Source: Cyanobacteriota bacterium | GTDB taxonomy: Bacteria > Cyanobacteriota > Vampirovibrionia > Vampirovibrionales > Vampirovibrionaceae | Reading direction: 5' to 3' | DNA length: 62,537 nt | NCBI GenBank assembly: GCA_019751815.1 | Contig: JAIEMW010000006.1 | Location: 1 to 62,537, forward strand | Shown here: piece after piece, positions 33,801 to 41,647 of the stretch | Position numbering within the stretch: the stretch's first letter is position 1 | How the letters are laid out: each line of letters starts with the position of its first letter | Notes under the pieces: generated by a model | What the model saw: the letters and a program-made list of their open reading frames with translations, nothing else | Told to the model about the DNA's origin: nothing | The model's database searches: none | Position numbers and translations under genes: made by a program

Positions 33801-36800
33801 GGGTTTGGAGAAAATGTCCCCGTCCCCGTCCATAATCGTAATATTTTTGTTTGCGTTGTTGGTAATAGCCAAGGTACCTGTGATGTTAAGGTTACTACCA
33901 GCACTAAAGTTGGTGGCCCCGGCCGCAAGGGTTGTGGTGCCAGTGCTATTAAGAGTGTTGCTGACATTTCCATTTACCGTCACATTGCTATCAAAAGAGG
34001 ATAAAGTCAGCGTCCCTGTGGTAGCGACATTCCCGTTCACCGTCACGGTGCCGCCAGCAGCATTGGTTTGTAGAATAAGGTTTGTACCTGTAAACCCGTT
34101 GGTGGTGATGTTGCCGTTAGTCCCATATGTTTGCAGTGTTAAACCAGTTGAAGGGACGGCAAAACCAGTGAATAGAGGGTAGTTAAAGCTTCCGTTATTG
34201 TCAGCTCGGCGAAGGTCAAGAGAGCCAATAGCTCTGGCTGTCCCGTCGGTAAAGTAGGCCTTGGAGAATATATCTCCGTCCCCGTCGTATATCAACAGTG
34301 TTTTACCCACGCCACCGGCAATATTAAGCGTGCCGGAAACAGTTAAATTTCGGGCGTTTGTGGGTGTGCTGCTACCTGCAGCTAGATAGTTTGTTCCTGT
34401 GGTGCCTGTGTTGCTCACATTGCCATTGATGGACACACTACCAGCATAGGAACGAATATCCATGATGCCGCCCACTGTAATATTGCCGTTGGCGGTGATG
34501 GTTCCAGAATTGGTGGTGTTACTTGCATTAATAATGGTGTTACCCGTGGTGGTAATGTTGGCATTGGTGGTGATATTGCTTCCCGTGCCAGTGGCAAGAA
34601 GTGATAAGGTTGTTCCGTTAAAGGCCGTTGCGGGAAGTGTAATATCGCCGTTAGTTCCTGTTGTTTGGAGTGTCAAAACGCTGCTGGGAAGCGTAAGCCC
34701 TGTATAGGTAGTTAAATTTAGCGTCCCGCTCGCATCTGCGCGGCGTAAGTCCAGGGTGCTAAAGCTCCGTAAGCCACCATCTGTAAAATATGCTTTGGAG
34801 AAGATACTCCCACTGCCATCAAAAATGCTGATGGATTTTGCAGCACCTGCGGCAATATTGAGGGTACCACCCAGGGTGATGGTTCGTGTGACTGCTTGGT
34901 TATTGGAACCTGCTAACAGAGAGCTGCTGCCCGAGGTGCTGGTGTCTGTGACATTGCCGGTGACAGTGACGTTGTTGGCGCCGGATCGAATGTCAATGCC
35001 ATTGGCGGAAACATTGCCGTTAACCGTGATTGTCCCGGTAGTGTTATTGGTTTGTCTAGAATAAAGCGTGGTAGTCCCGGTGGTGGTGATATCAGCATTA
35101 CTGACGATATTGGACGATGTGCCTTGGGCACTTAAGAGCAGTGTTGTCCCGTTAAATCCGTTATTGAGGGTAATATTACTGGTATTTCCATTAGCAGTCA
35201 CACTCAGAGAGGGCGTGCTGACAGTGCCAATATTGTAGGGGTTGGACGTGGTTGGGTTTGATAAGGTGACACTGGTCGGGGCCGAGAGATTTAATAGCCC
35301 TGTTCCAGTAAGAATCCCTGCAGTCGCCCCAATAGTAGAACCCGTTGCGGTTAAATCAACATTGGCATTGGTTGCCGTTACTGCTGCCCCTAGAGTAATT
35401 GCAGCTGCATTGATACTGAGAGAGCCACCGCTGGTGTTGATTGTTCCAGATCCATTGGAGATAAATGTGCCACCACCTAAGCCTGTATTGGCATTAAAGA
35501 CTAAACTTAAGCCACTACCGGTTGTAGAAATACCCGCATTGAGGGCAATGTTTCTAAAGGCATTGACTGTCAGAGTCCGAGCAGAAGCACCTGTATAACT
35601 GAGGGCAGTACTCCAGGTAATGTCTCCGGCCTGTAAATTGGTGCCACCATTTCCGGTCGAGATCGTGACATTGCCACTCGCAAGTGCGGTGTTTATCAGA
35701 TTGACCCCCAAAGAAGAAGTATCATTGGTGGTGACAAAGGGAGAGGCGCCGTTAATGTTAGTTTGGGTGACACCGGTGGTGATGGTGAGGTTGTTTGGGT
35801 CCAGTAACCACGTCCCGCCAACGCCAGAAAGCGCACCAATTTCTGGTGCGGCCTGAACATTGAGGAACTGTTTTCCGGAAGTTTCAATAAACCCGCCCCG
35901 GTCTATTCCTTTGACCGAAGCCCTTCCAAACACTTCGGTGCCGATATCAGACCATAAAATAATCCGGCCGCCGTCGCCCGTGTTTAGTGCATCAGCTCTA
36001 ACCGTGGCGTCACTGCCCAGTTTGGTATATTGGGCATTGCGGTATAAGGGGTTACTCCCGAGATAATCCCCGCCAATATATAGTTTGCCCCCACCGCTGG
36101 CGCCAGAGGCATCTACCAAGGAATGATCCAGTAAATAAACTTCTGTGCCTAACAGAGAAACCGCACCGCCCAGACCCTGCCAGGTGTCATTGGCCAAAAT
36201 GGTGCCGCGGTGAAAGAGTTTATCGGCTTCTAAATGAATGCTTCCTGCGAATGCTCCATTGGCTTGTCCTTGGGCTTTAATGGTACCAGTGTTAATCAAG
36301 GTGGCCATATGGTCATCGCTTTGACCCACTGCAACCACCTGCCCGGATTCATTTCTGGCCAGCCCAGTGGCTTCAATAATGCCACTGTTGTTGACGGTGG
36401 TCTCGTAAAATGATTGGGCCAGTTTTGCTTGCAGGTTGATATTTTGACCTTGTAGCGTTCCTGAGTTATTGATGGCCTGTGTGGCAGTACTCACTTTTTG
36501 TTGTAAAGCCTCATCCACAGTCACATTAATACCCACTCCCGGTGAGACGCGGTAAGTAATCTTGTCGCCAACAGCCAGATTGATTTGAGGAGCCCGGATA
36601 CTGCCACTGTTGTCGACAGCGCCACCTAACAACGTGGCCGATTCGCTGCCTTGGATATCTCCCTGGTTAATGATGGCACCAGGTGCCTGTCCAGCAGCGC
36701 GCTGGAATTGGAAACGCCCGGCCAGAAAATCATCATCACGGATATTGAGCGTGCTGGCAGTGAGCCCTTGCACATTCACCTGGGAACCCTGCCCAAAGAA

Positions 36801-37175
36801 GATGCCGTTGGGGTTGACCAAAAACACTTTGCCCGTGGAGTTTAGCTGACCGAAAATCTGGGAAGGATCGCTTCCAATCACTCGGTGAAGACTGAGTGCA
36901 GAATAGATATTAACCTGGTGATTCGCACCAATATTGAAGGATTGGTAGTTGATGATCGCATTGTTGCTGGCGTTAATGTTTAGTGCGTTGCCAGTTTGGG
37001 TAAACGTGGCAGAGCCAGAGCCAACCTGATATCCCGTGGGTAGATCGTCAGCCTGAGCACTGGGGTTTAGCAAACAGGCAGTAAAAACAGCCAATAGGCT
37101 GATTATTGTTGAGAGTGTTGATAAGCTTGAAACTACTCTCTTTGGGTGTGAGAACTGTCTATATCGTTTTAACAC
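30876..37175 (-). CDS. Large two-partner-secretion exoprotein, filamentous-haemagglutinin type with MBG repeats
   Basis: 2099 aa, secreted adhesin of the TpsA class. A long signal peptide ends near QADD at about residue 43. The TPS secretion domain (about 45-290) contains NPNGIFFGQGSQVNVQGLTA, the recognition motif for TpsB. The middle is a beta-helix-like run of short Thr/Asn/Gly repeats (TGNVT, NITTTGN), including three longer modules holding DGSGSIFSKAYF, DGDGDIFSKAYF and DGDGDIFSKPFF. Residues about 1615-2035 hold five MBG/YDG-type units (ALTITADSFNR, YGSSNPSFTASYSGF), three almost identical. A short basic tail (NKIRKNQEP) ends it. The transporter gene lies 123 bp upstream on the same strand. 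Confidence 0.93.
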   Translation of the reverse strand: MLKRYRQFSHPKRVVSSLSTLSTIISLLAVFTACLLNPSAQADDLPTGYQVGSGSATFTQTGNALNINASNNAIINYQSFNIGANHQVNIYSALSLHRVIGSDPSQIFGQLNSTGKVFLVNPNGIFFGQGSQVNVQGLTASTLNIRDDDFLAGRFQFQRAAGQAPGAIINQGDIQGSESATLLGGAVDNSGSIRAPQINLAVGDKITYRVSPGVGINVTVDEALQQKVSTATQAINNSGTLQGQNINLQAKLAQSFYETTVNNSGIIEATGLARNESGQVVAVGQSDDHMATLINTGTIKAQGQANGAFAGSIHLEADKLFHRGTILANDTWQGLGGAVSLLGTEVYLLDHSLVDASGASGGGKLYIGGDYLGSNPLYRNAQYTKLGSDATVRADALNTGDGGRIILWSDIGTEVFGRASVKGIDRGGFIETSGKQFLNVQAAPEIGALSGVGGTWLLDPNNLTITTGVTQTNINGASPFVTTNDTSSLGVNLINTALASGNVTISTGNGGTNLQAGDITWSTALSYTGASARTLTVNAFRNIALNAGISTTGSGLSLVFNANTGLGGGTFISNGSGTINTSGGSLSINAAAITLGAAVTATNANVDLTATGSTIGATAGILTGTGLLNLSAPTSVTLSNPTTSNPYNIGTVSTPSLSVTANGNTSNITLNNGFNGTTLLLSAQGTSSNIVSNADITTTGTTTLYSRQTNNTTGTITVNGNVSANGIDIRSGANNVTVTGNVTDTSTSGSSSLLAGSNNQAVTRTITLGGTLNIAAGAAKSISIFDGSGSIFSKAYFTDGGLRSFSTLDLRRADASGTLNLTTYTGLTLPSSVLTLQTTGTNGDITLPATAFNGTTLSLLATGTGSNITTNANITTTGNTIINASNTTNSGTITANGNITVGGIMDIRSYAGSVSINGNVSNTGTTGTNYLAAGSSTPTNARNLTVSGTLNIAGGVGKTLLIYDGDGDIFSKAYFTDGTARAIGSLDLRRADNNGSFNYPLFTGFAVPSTGLTLQTYGTNGNITTNGFTGTNLILQTNAAGGTVTVNGNVATTGTLTLSSFDSNVTVNGNVSNTLNSTGTTTLAAGATNFSAGSNLNITGTLAITNNANKNITIMDGDGDIFSKPFFNNALTAGTIIYRTRGNIDLGSLASPRSIAVSTFSAETGGNVYISDTSGTLSLQTAGTGVGGTYYARSVGNILTPATSTAGMIDWASTAGNGAITISNNLVATNGATFATQGTGGFVLNASRSVTTTNSPISITSYSYSAGAGSSINAGTGTVTLRPNTDIVTSFGTASHTAGTFDITTTEQGLITAGTVSLGNASHTSGINLINSLNVTGTGAGRYNLVFNNAGTYSSTGTTLTLGTHTVTVNATGGLTSGTVTGSAGGSSISYTTGGNLTLSNALTADAISLTTTGTSNTLALNSAITGNNSLALSVAGNSGITQSNAFTTTALSITGGTGTINLNNTANNASNLTLTAGSGSTTYRNAGSLTLNALTQTGGNIDIATQSGNIILTSPVSAANVTIAAFNNLTLNAGSTITATGSGNSLVLAAQGGAFTNNAGASPLSAASGRWLVYTSTPAATTLGGLTGGTSLYNRTYTGNAPGTITNTGNRILYNVAATILVTPVSTARTYGASNPSTTYTYSGYINGDSSANAFTGTPTYTTAATSSSNVGGYTMTGAAGSILSDLGYNFSYGTGTLTINPAALTITADSFNRSYGSSNPSFTASYSGFVLGQNSSNLTGSLSLSTPATNATNVGSYGITPSGFTSSNYAISYVPGTLTIDPAALTITADSFNRTYGSSNPSFTASYSGFVLGQNSSNLTGSLSLSTPATNATNVGSYGITPSGFTSSNYAISYVPGTLTIDPAALTITADSFNRTYGSSNPSFTASYSGFVLGQNSSNLSGSLSLSTPATNASNVGSYGITPSGFTSSNYAISYVPGTLTIDPAALTITANNASRRSGEPDPTFSASYSGFVLGQNASVLGGALSFSTPANSGSPSGTYSLTPGGYTSSNYAISYVPGIFTIDPPLPTNNGVGNNPPPYLLNPGQNPYIALSSPAANPLYTVNLDDLFLLQAQSAINKIRKNQEPNAQDSQRKQKP
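31321..32049. repeat. Three near-identical 243-bp repeats (MBG domains)
   Basis: Units begin at 31321, 31564 and 31807, with a partly diverged copy from 32050 and another ending near 31320. Each codes for 81 residues. The high DNA identity within a fast-evolving adhesin points to recent duplication or gene conversion, and recombination between units would stay in frame. Confidence 0.9.
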
Positions 37176-37298
37176 GCGTCACCTAGGTTGTCTGAACATT
37201 TGATGCAATTGCTCTATTAGTATTTCGGTCAGAGTATCGAAAAGTTTAGTTCGTTTGTATCATTTTCTTACCAGATTTGATTAAAGTGCGTGATGCCA

Positions 37299-39107
37299 TC
37301 AAAACAAGGTGCTTTGAAGGGCAAAGTGTAATCGAGGCCTGCTTTCTAGGTTTCCTGGCTTTAGGAGTGGGAAACCCGCATCCAGACGTAATACAACTCT
37401 TTGCGTGAGGCTAACCCTTACCCCAAACCCAGCACTGAGCAAGGTTTTGTTTCTGGCCTCACTGGAGTTTACATGATTGACAAACACATGCCCAAAGTCG
37501 GTAAAGCCAACCCATCTGACAGCACTCCGTAAGGGCTCTTTCATGCCGGGCAAGCGCCATTTTCTCGGGATTAAATAACTGGGAAAGTAATACTCGTTGG
37601 AGAGAGAGAAGCCGTTATCACCCAGATACTGCCCTTCAAAATATCCTCGAACCGAGAAAGCACCCCCACTTTGGGTTTGTTCTGCGCCAATGAGGCGGTT
37701 GGGTGAGAGTTGATAGCGAACCCGGACTAGTCCGACGACTTCTTTGGGGAGTTGTTGAATCCGAGTGACACTGCCTGAAGCCCGGAAAAACTTTGTTCCT
37801 GACCCAGCTTTACTGGCCAGAGAAGAATTACCCACGGTGCCGCTAAATAGGGGTAAACCCACGGCAAACTCTTGATCGAAAAGTGTACGTCCGTGCCAAT
37901 CATAGTGATACCCTTGAAATCCTGACCTGAGAATGCTAAGACGGTCACGGTAAAAGGGTTGTTCAAGAACATAGGTTTTTAAATTCTTAAAATCAAAGGC
38001 CAGATTTAACGTGAGTCCTGTCCGCTCAGTTCTAATGAGGGGTTGAGTAATAGAGGGGGAGAAGATATGACTGGTGGATTGGATGTGCAGGTCTTTTAAA
38101 GCCCCTCGAACCTTTAAGTGGCTGTACGAATAATCAAAGCCTAGCTGGGTTCCCCAGTGTCCAATGGGTAAGCGGTATTGATCAATCACCCCGGTACTTG
38201 TATCAGTGAAGTTGACGCTGTTGGTGTTGGTGTCTCCAAAGCCCAAAAAATTGTTATCCACAGTGGAAATACCAAAACGAGAGCGACCAATACTGTCTCT
38301 CCCAAGGTTATCCCAAAAAAGTGTTGGATGAACCGGGAAGTGAGCCTGCGGCTTTAAAATAACCTTGGTGGTGCCTGGCTGATCGCCTTTTTCTAAAATA
38401 GCGGCAAGTCTAAGATCGGGATTGTCATTGACAAAGCGAACCCCAGATTCTAAGGGTTTTACGTTAAAAAAGTCGCCCGCTTTTAAGCCAATTTGTGGCA
38501 AAACGGCTTTGGGCAAAAACCATTTGTTGTTTTCAAGCGTGATCGACTGGACAGTCACTTCCACTGCACGCAAAACAAGGACGCCATTCTGGAAATCTTG
38601 AGGGGGAAGATAAATTCTGGAATTGAGATAACCGGCACGGATGTATACCTGAGTGAGCTCATCAGCGAGTTTTTGCATTTCGGCAAAGCTCAGGTCATTG
38701 TCTCCCTCGTAGCGTTTCAAAATGGGTGCGATAAGCTTGATGGGAAGTAGGGTTGCCCCTTCTAGCTGAATGGTTTTAACGGGGATGCGCAGCTGTTCTT
38801 CACTGAAATCAGGTTTTTCCTGCTTGTCTATGATCACAGGAGTTTGTGAGTCAGAAGGCAATACTTGTGGTACCCGGTTGCTTGGGTTAGGGTCGTTTTC
38901 TTTTTCGCGATTGGGAATGGCCCAGGGCTGACTATTGTTACCGTTGATTACCCCTGGTAGAGCATCTTGCGGTAAGGGAGGGGTGGAAAATCCAGGAATC
39001 GAGAAACACATTGCTATGGACCAAAAAGTAATCACAGCGATTACTTGTGGCATAGCCCTATGCCACGTACAGAAGTGTTTGGATGCCTGAAAATAGAGTG
39101 TTTTCAT
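37299..39107 (-). CDS. Two-partner secretion transporter TpsB (ShlB/FhaC/HecB family)
   Basis: 602 aa outer-membrane 16-stranded barrel that exports the adjacent exoprotein. The N-terminal signal region (VIAVITFWSIAMCFSIPGF) is followed by a Pro-rich linker. Then come two POTRA domains (about 105-265: VKTIQLEGATLLPIKLIAPI, VEVTVQSITLENNKWFLPK) and the barrel (TLFWDNLGRDSIGRSRFG ... GGAFSVRGYFEGQYLGDNGF with the conserved VRGY tip motif), ending in aromatic FALQSTLF. It precedes the exoprotein gene by 123 bp, the classical TPS order. Confidence 0.93.
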   Translation of the reverse strand: MKTLYFQASKHFCTWHRAMPQVIAVITFWSIAMCFSIPGFSTPPLPQDALPGVINGNNSQPWAIPNREKENDPNPSNRVPQVLPSDSQTPVIIDKQEKPDFSEEQLRIPVKTIQLEGATLLPIKLIAPILKRYEGDNDLSFAEMQKLADELTQVYIRAGYLNSRIYLPPQDFQNGVLVLRAVEVTVQSITLENNKWFLPKAVLPQIGLKAGDFFNVKPLESGVRFVNDNPDLRLAAILEKGDQPGTTKVILKPQAHFPVHPTLFWDNLGRDSIGRSRFGISTVDNNFLGFGDTNTNSVNFTDTSTGVIDQYRLPIGHWGTQLGFDYSYSHLKVRGALKDLHIQSTSHIFSPSITQPLIRTERTGLTLNLAFDFKNLKTYVLEQPFYRDRLSILRSGFQGYHYDWHGRTLFDQEFAVGLPLFSGTVGNSSLASKAGSGTKFFRASGSVTRIQQLPKEVVGLVRVRYQLSPNRLIGAEQTQSGGAFSVRGYFEGQYLGDNGFSLSNEYYFPSYLIPRKWRLPGMKEPLRSAVRWVGFTDFGHVFVNHVNSSEARNKTLLSAGFGVRVSLTQRVVLRLDAGFPLLKPGNLESRPRLHFALQSTLF

Positions 39108-39538
39108 TTAGAATAAGCGCCTGTAGTGATACAAGGCAGAACGGATGTGTGTGCAACAACCGTGTCTATAGCAACGAAATATTGGGCACTACTTGTTTCT
39201 AGTGTGACAGTGGACACGCAAATCCAAATCGGCCAATTGATTTAATTTTTTGAGATGTAAAGAACAATCTCAATCCGTATGAAAATTCTGTTTGAAAACC
39301 AGAAAAATATTACAGCCACTGAACAAAGCTATTTTACCTCAAGCCAATAAATCCGTCGCTTTTGAGGGATGACAGGAAAAACATGACTGTATACTTAGTA
39401 TGCATTTATGTGCTTGCATTGGCTGGGTTTGAATCAAGAGAGACAGGCAATGTTTTACGAGGGCAGAATTTTAGGGTATGAATAGGATCCAGCAATCGCG
39501 CTTGACGATTGGCCTGAAATTTTGATGAGGTCAGTAAC
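39108..39538. other. Intergenic region between tpsB and a secreted-protein gene
   Basis: About 430 bp between divergent genes. No credible ORF on either strand. It should hold promoters for tpsB/tpsA (leftward) and the 39539 gene (rightward); TATACT at about 39393 is a possible -10 for the latter but lacks a spaced -35. No strong palindrome was noticed. Confidence 0.45.
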
Positions 39539-39985
39539 TTGTCCATTTTGAACCGCGTAGTTCCGTGCTGCCTCGCTTGGCTTTTAATCGTCACGACGGG
39601 CTCAACAGCCGCTTGGACGCAGAGTTTTCAGGGTAATTCTCGGTTTCCAGTGCAGGCAGATCCCGGACTCTTGCTGAACAGAGAAATACAGTTGATGCAA
39701 CTCAACAGACTGAATCCAATGACTGGCTTGCCGCCAAAACAACCGCCGCCAGTCGAGATTATTCAGGAAAATGTTCATGTTCGTTTGCCTGGAATCAATA
39801 ATTCGGGAAAGCCGGCTCTGATTTTTGTTGATAAAGATCATTCCGGGAATGAAACTCCGCGAATTCAGGTCCCGATTACCGGATCAGCAAAAAAATTATT
39901 TCCTGATGCTGCTCAAGCACCAAACGCCCCAATTGCACCTGAGGCAGCTGCGCCATCAACTTCTATAGACCAGTGGCATTGGTAG
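39539..39985 (+). CDS. Small exported protein, unknown
   Basis: 148 aa. A signal peptide at residues 1-27 (VPCCLAWLLIVTTGSTAAW) is followed by a mature chain with no known domain. It opens with DPGLLLNREIQLMQLN, a wording reminiscent of the N-terminal linker of TpsB transporters, then a Pro-rich hinge (LPPKQPPPVEI), a beta-like segment (ENVHVRLPGINNSGKPALIF) and an Ala/Pro tail. TTG start with GAGG 8 bp upstream. It is divergent from tpsB and 64 bp before the nucleotidyltransferase gene. Function unknown; a link to the TPS system is only positional. Confidence 0.6.
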   Translation: MSILNRVVPCCLAWLLIVTTGSTAAWTQSFQGNSRFPVQADPGLLLNREIQLMQLNRLNPMTGLPPKQPPPVEIIQENVHVRLPGINNSGKPALIFVDKDHSGNETPRIQVPITGSAKKLFPDAAQAPNAPIAPEAAAPSTSIDQWHW

Positions 39986-40049
39986 CCAGGGGTATTGGTA
40001 TAACGTTACAATCATTCGGGTTAAAATCGGACACACATAAAGTTAAACC

Positions 40050-41417
40050 GTGGTGACGTCATTGGAACTATCAACCAAAAGACCCGAACAGTTTTTATAC
40101 TCCGGCCCTGAAGACGGTCTGTCTTCAGTTAACGTGTCGGTAGCCGATAATCAGTATCATTTGACGTATCATGCAGAGGGTCAACCGAACAATACAGGGT
40201 CTTTTCGGCTGAGTTTTAATCAAAATACAAATTTACAGGTAGAGTGGTTTCGAGGAAAAGGCGGAGAGACAATGGTGATATTCTCTCCCAGTGGTGCTAA
40301 TTACTTTGCCTTGCCAGGGAGTAAAATACAGCTGAAAGAAGTATCTCTGGAGTATGCAGGACCTGCTTTAAAGCCATTAAAAAATACCCAGTCTATACAC
40401 CAGGATATTCACCAGATAACAGGGACTAAGCAAGGCGTCACCCGGCAGGCGATGATTCTGGGTGCGGGCCTTGCAACTCGATTTGAGCCAATATCAGGAG
40501 ACCGAACTGGGTTTTCTAAGCCGGCAGTCCCGTTATACGATGATGTCAGTGTGATCAAGGCCATTGCAGATCAGTTGGTTAAGCATGGCATCACCAAAAT
40601 TTTGATTAACACCTTTTATAAGCCAACCTCTTTAAAGGCAGGTCTCAATAGTGTCCAGGGTGCGGAGATTATTTACATTGATGAGCCTTCTCCTTCTGGT
40701 ACTGCAGGCGCTTTGCACAATGCGATTAACCACCCTGAAAGAAATTGGTTGGATTTAACACAGCCAATCTTGGTGGTTCAGGGTGATGCCGTCACCAACG
40801 CCGATTTTTCTCAATTGCTCAATGCCCATCAAGTATCAGGCGCTTCGGTCTCCATTGGATGTCAGATGGTCTCAGATGAGGATGTGAATAAATTTGGCAT
40901 CGTCACTACAGATAAATGTGGGGGCGATAGCGTTTCTGGACGAATTATGGGCTTTATGGAAAAGCCTAGTTTGGAAAATGCGGGGTCTCACCGTCTAGCA
41001 AATACCGGTTTCTATATCTTTTCGCCCCAAACATTCGACTGGTTTCAGCAGGCGCATCAGAAAAAGCAAGCTCAATCAGCAGAATCATCTATAATACTTG
41101 ATTTTGCTCTGGATATATTTCCCCTGGTACTAGAAAAAGCAAGTAATAACCCTGAAATTTATTTTTTAGGACAGGCAGTTACGGGTTTTTGGAGTGATAT
41201 TGGTAATCCCGCGCAGTATATCCAGACAGTAAGAGCCGTGTATGAAGGGTGTCTGTCTTGTCAGCCAAAGGCGGAGATGGCGATAGATTCCCTGGAGTTC
41301 ACTTTCGTGGATGAACAAGGGGTTATCTTTTGGCCGGGGGCTCGGACGCTTGCAAATTTGGACAATGCAGTGCTCTCAGGCAATGTGGTGGTGACTGCCA
41401 AGAAGGCAAACAGTTGA
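40050..41417 (+). CDS. Sugar-phosphate nucleotidyltransferase with novel N-terminal domain
   Basis: 455 aa. The catalytic part begins at about residue 130: QAMILGAGLATRFEPISGDR then GFSKPAVPL, the GxGxxxR...K signature of NDP-sugar synthases. VVQGDAVTNADFSQLL holds the metal-binding Asp, FMEKP and FWSDIGNPAQYIQ complete the fold. The enzyme would join a sugar-1-phosphate to an NTP for glycan or glycogen synthesis. The first 125 residues (QYHLTYHAEGQPNNTGSFRL) form a beta-rich domain I do not recognise. GTG start; a second GTG follows directly and neither has a good ribosome-binding site. Confidence 0.8.
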   Translation: MVTSLELSTKRPEQFLYSGPEDGLSSVNVSVADNQYHLTYHAEGQPNNTGSFRLSFNQNTNLQVEWFRGKGGETMVIFSPSGANYFALPGSKIQLKEVSLEYAGPALKPLKNTQSIHQDIHQITGTKQGVTRQAMILGAGLATRFEPISGDRTGFSKPAVPLYDDVSVIKAIADQLVKHGITKILINTFYKPTSLKAGLNSVQGAEIIYIDEPSPSGTAGALHNAINHPERNWLDLTQPILVVQGDAVTNADFSQLLNAHQVSGASVSIGCQMVSDEDVNKFGIVTTDKCGGDSVSGRIMGFMEKPSLENAGSHRLANTGFYIFSPQTFDWFQQAHQKKQAQSAESSIILDFALDIFPLVLEKASNNPEIYFLGQAVTGFWSDIGNPAQYIQTVRAVYEGCLSCQPKAEMAIDSLEFTFVDEQGVIFWPGARTLANLDNAVLSGNVVVTAKKANS

Positions 41418-41560
41418 TTCACTGCTGCAAGCGTAATAATATGTTACAAAATGGTGGTAAAACCGCACGCATTGGGGTTGATGGGTGTTACTATAGCACA
41501 GGGATTTTTCGGGATTTTAATCTGAGGAATTTGTAAACAGATGCTTACTAAGACTGGCCG

Positions 41561-41600
41561 AAAACGTTCATTCAAGAAGTAATTCTTGAATGAATCGTTA
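41561..41600. terminator. Perfect 12-bp inverted repeat, terminator or operator
   Basis: TTCATTCAAGAA-GTAA-TTCTTGAATGAA (41567-41594), extended by AACG/CGTT with one bulge. It lies 150 bp after the nucleotidyltransferase stop and 54 bp before the next ATG. A weak T-rich tail (TTATTGTTT) allows termination, but the symmetry also suits a regulator site; the rest of 41418-41647 has nothing else. Confidence 0.5.
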
Positions 41601-41647
41601 TTGTTTGCCAGTAGTCTGTTTACAACGTAGGGGATCTAACAACTCAA

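Noticed and set aside
31242..36849. Many plus-strand ORFs of 60-150 codons opposite the adhesin gene
   Set aside because: They mirror the repetitive, stop-poor adhesin; their sequences repeat with the 243-bp units, have no starts with ribosome sites and no domains.
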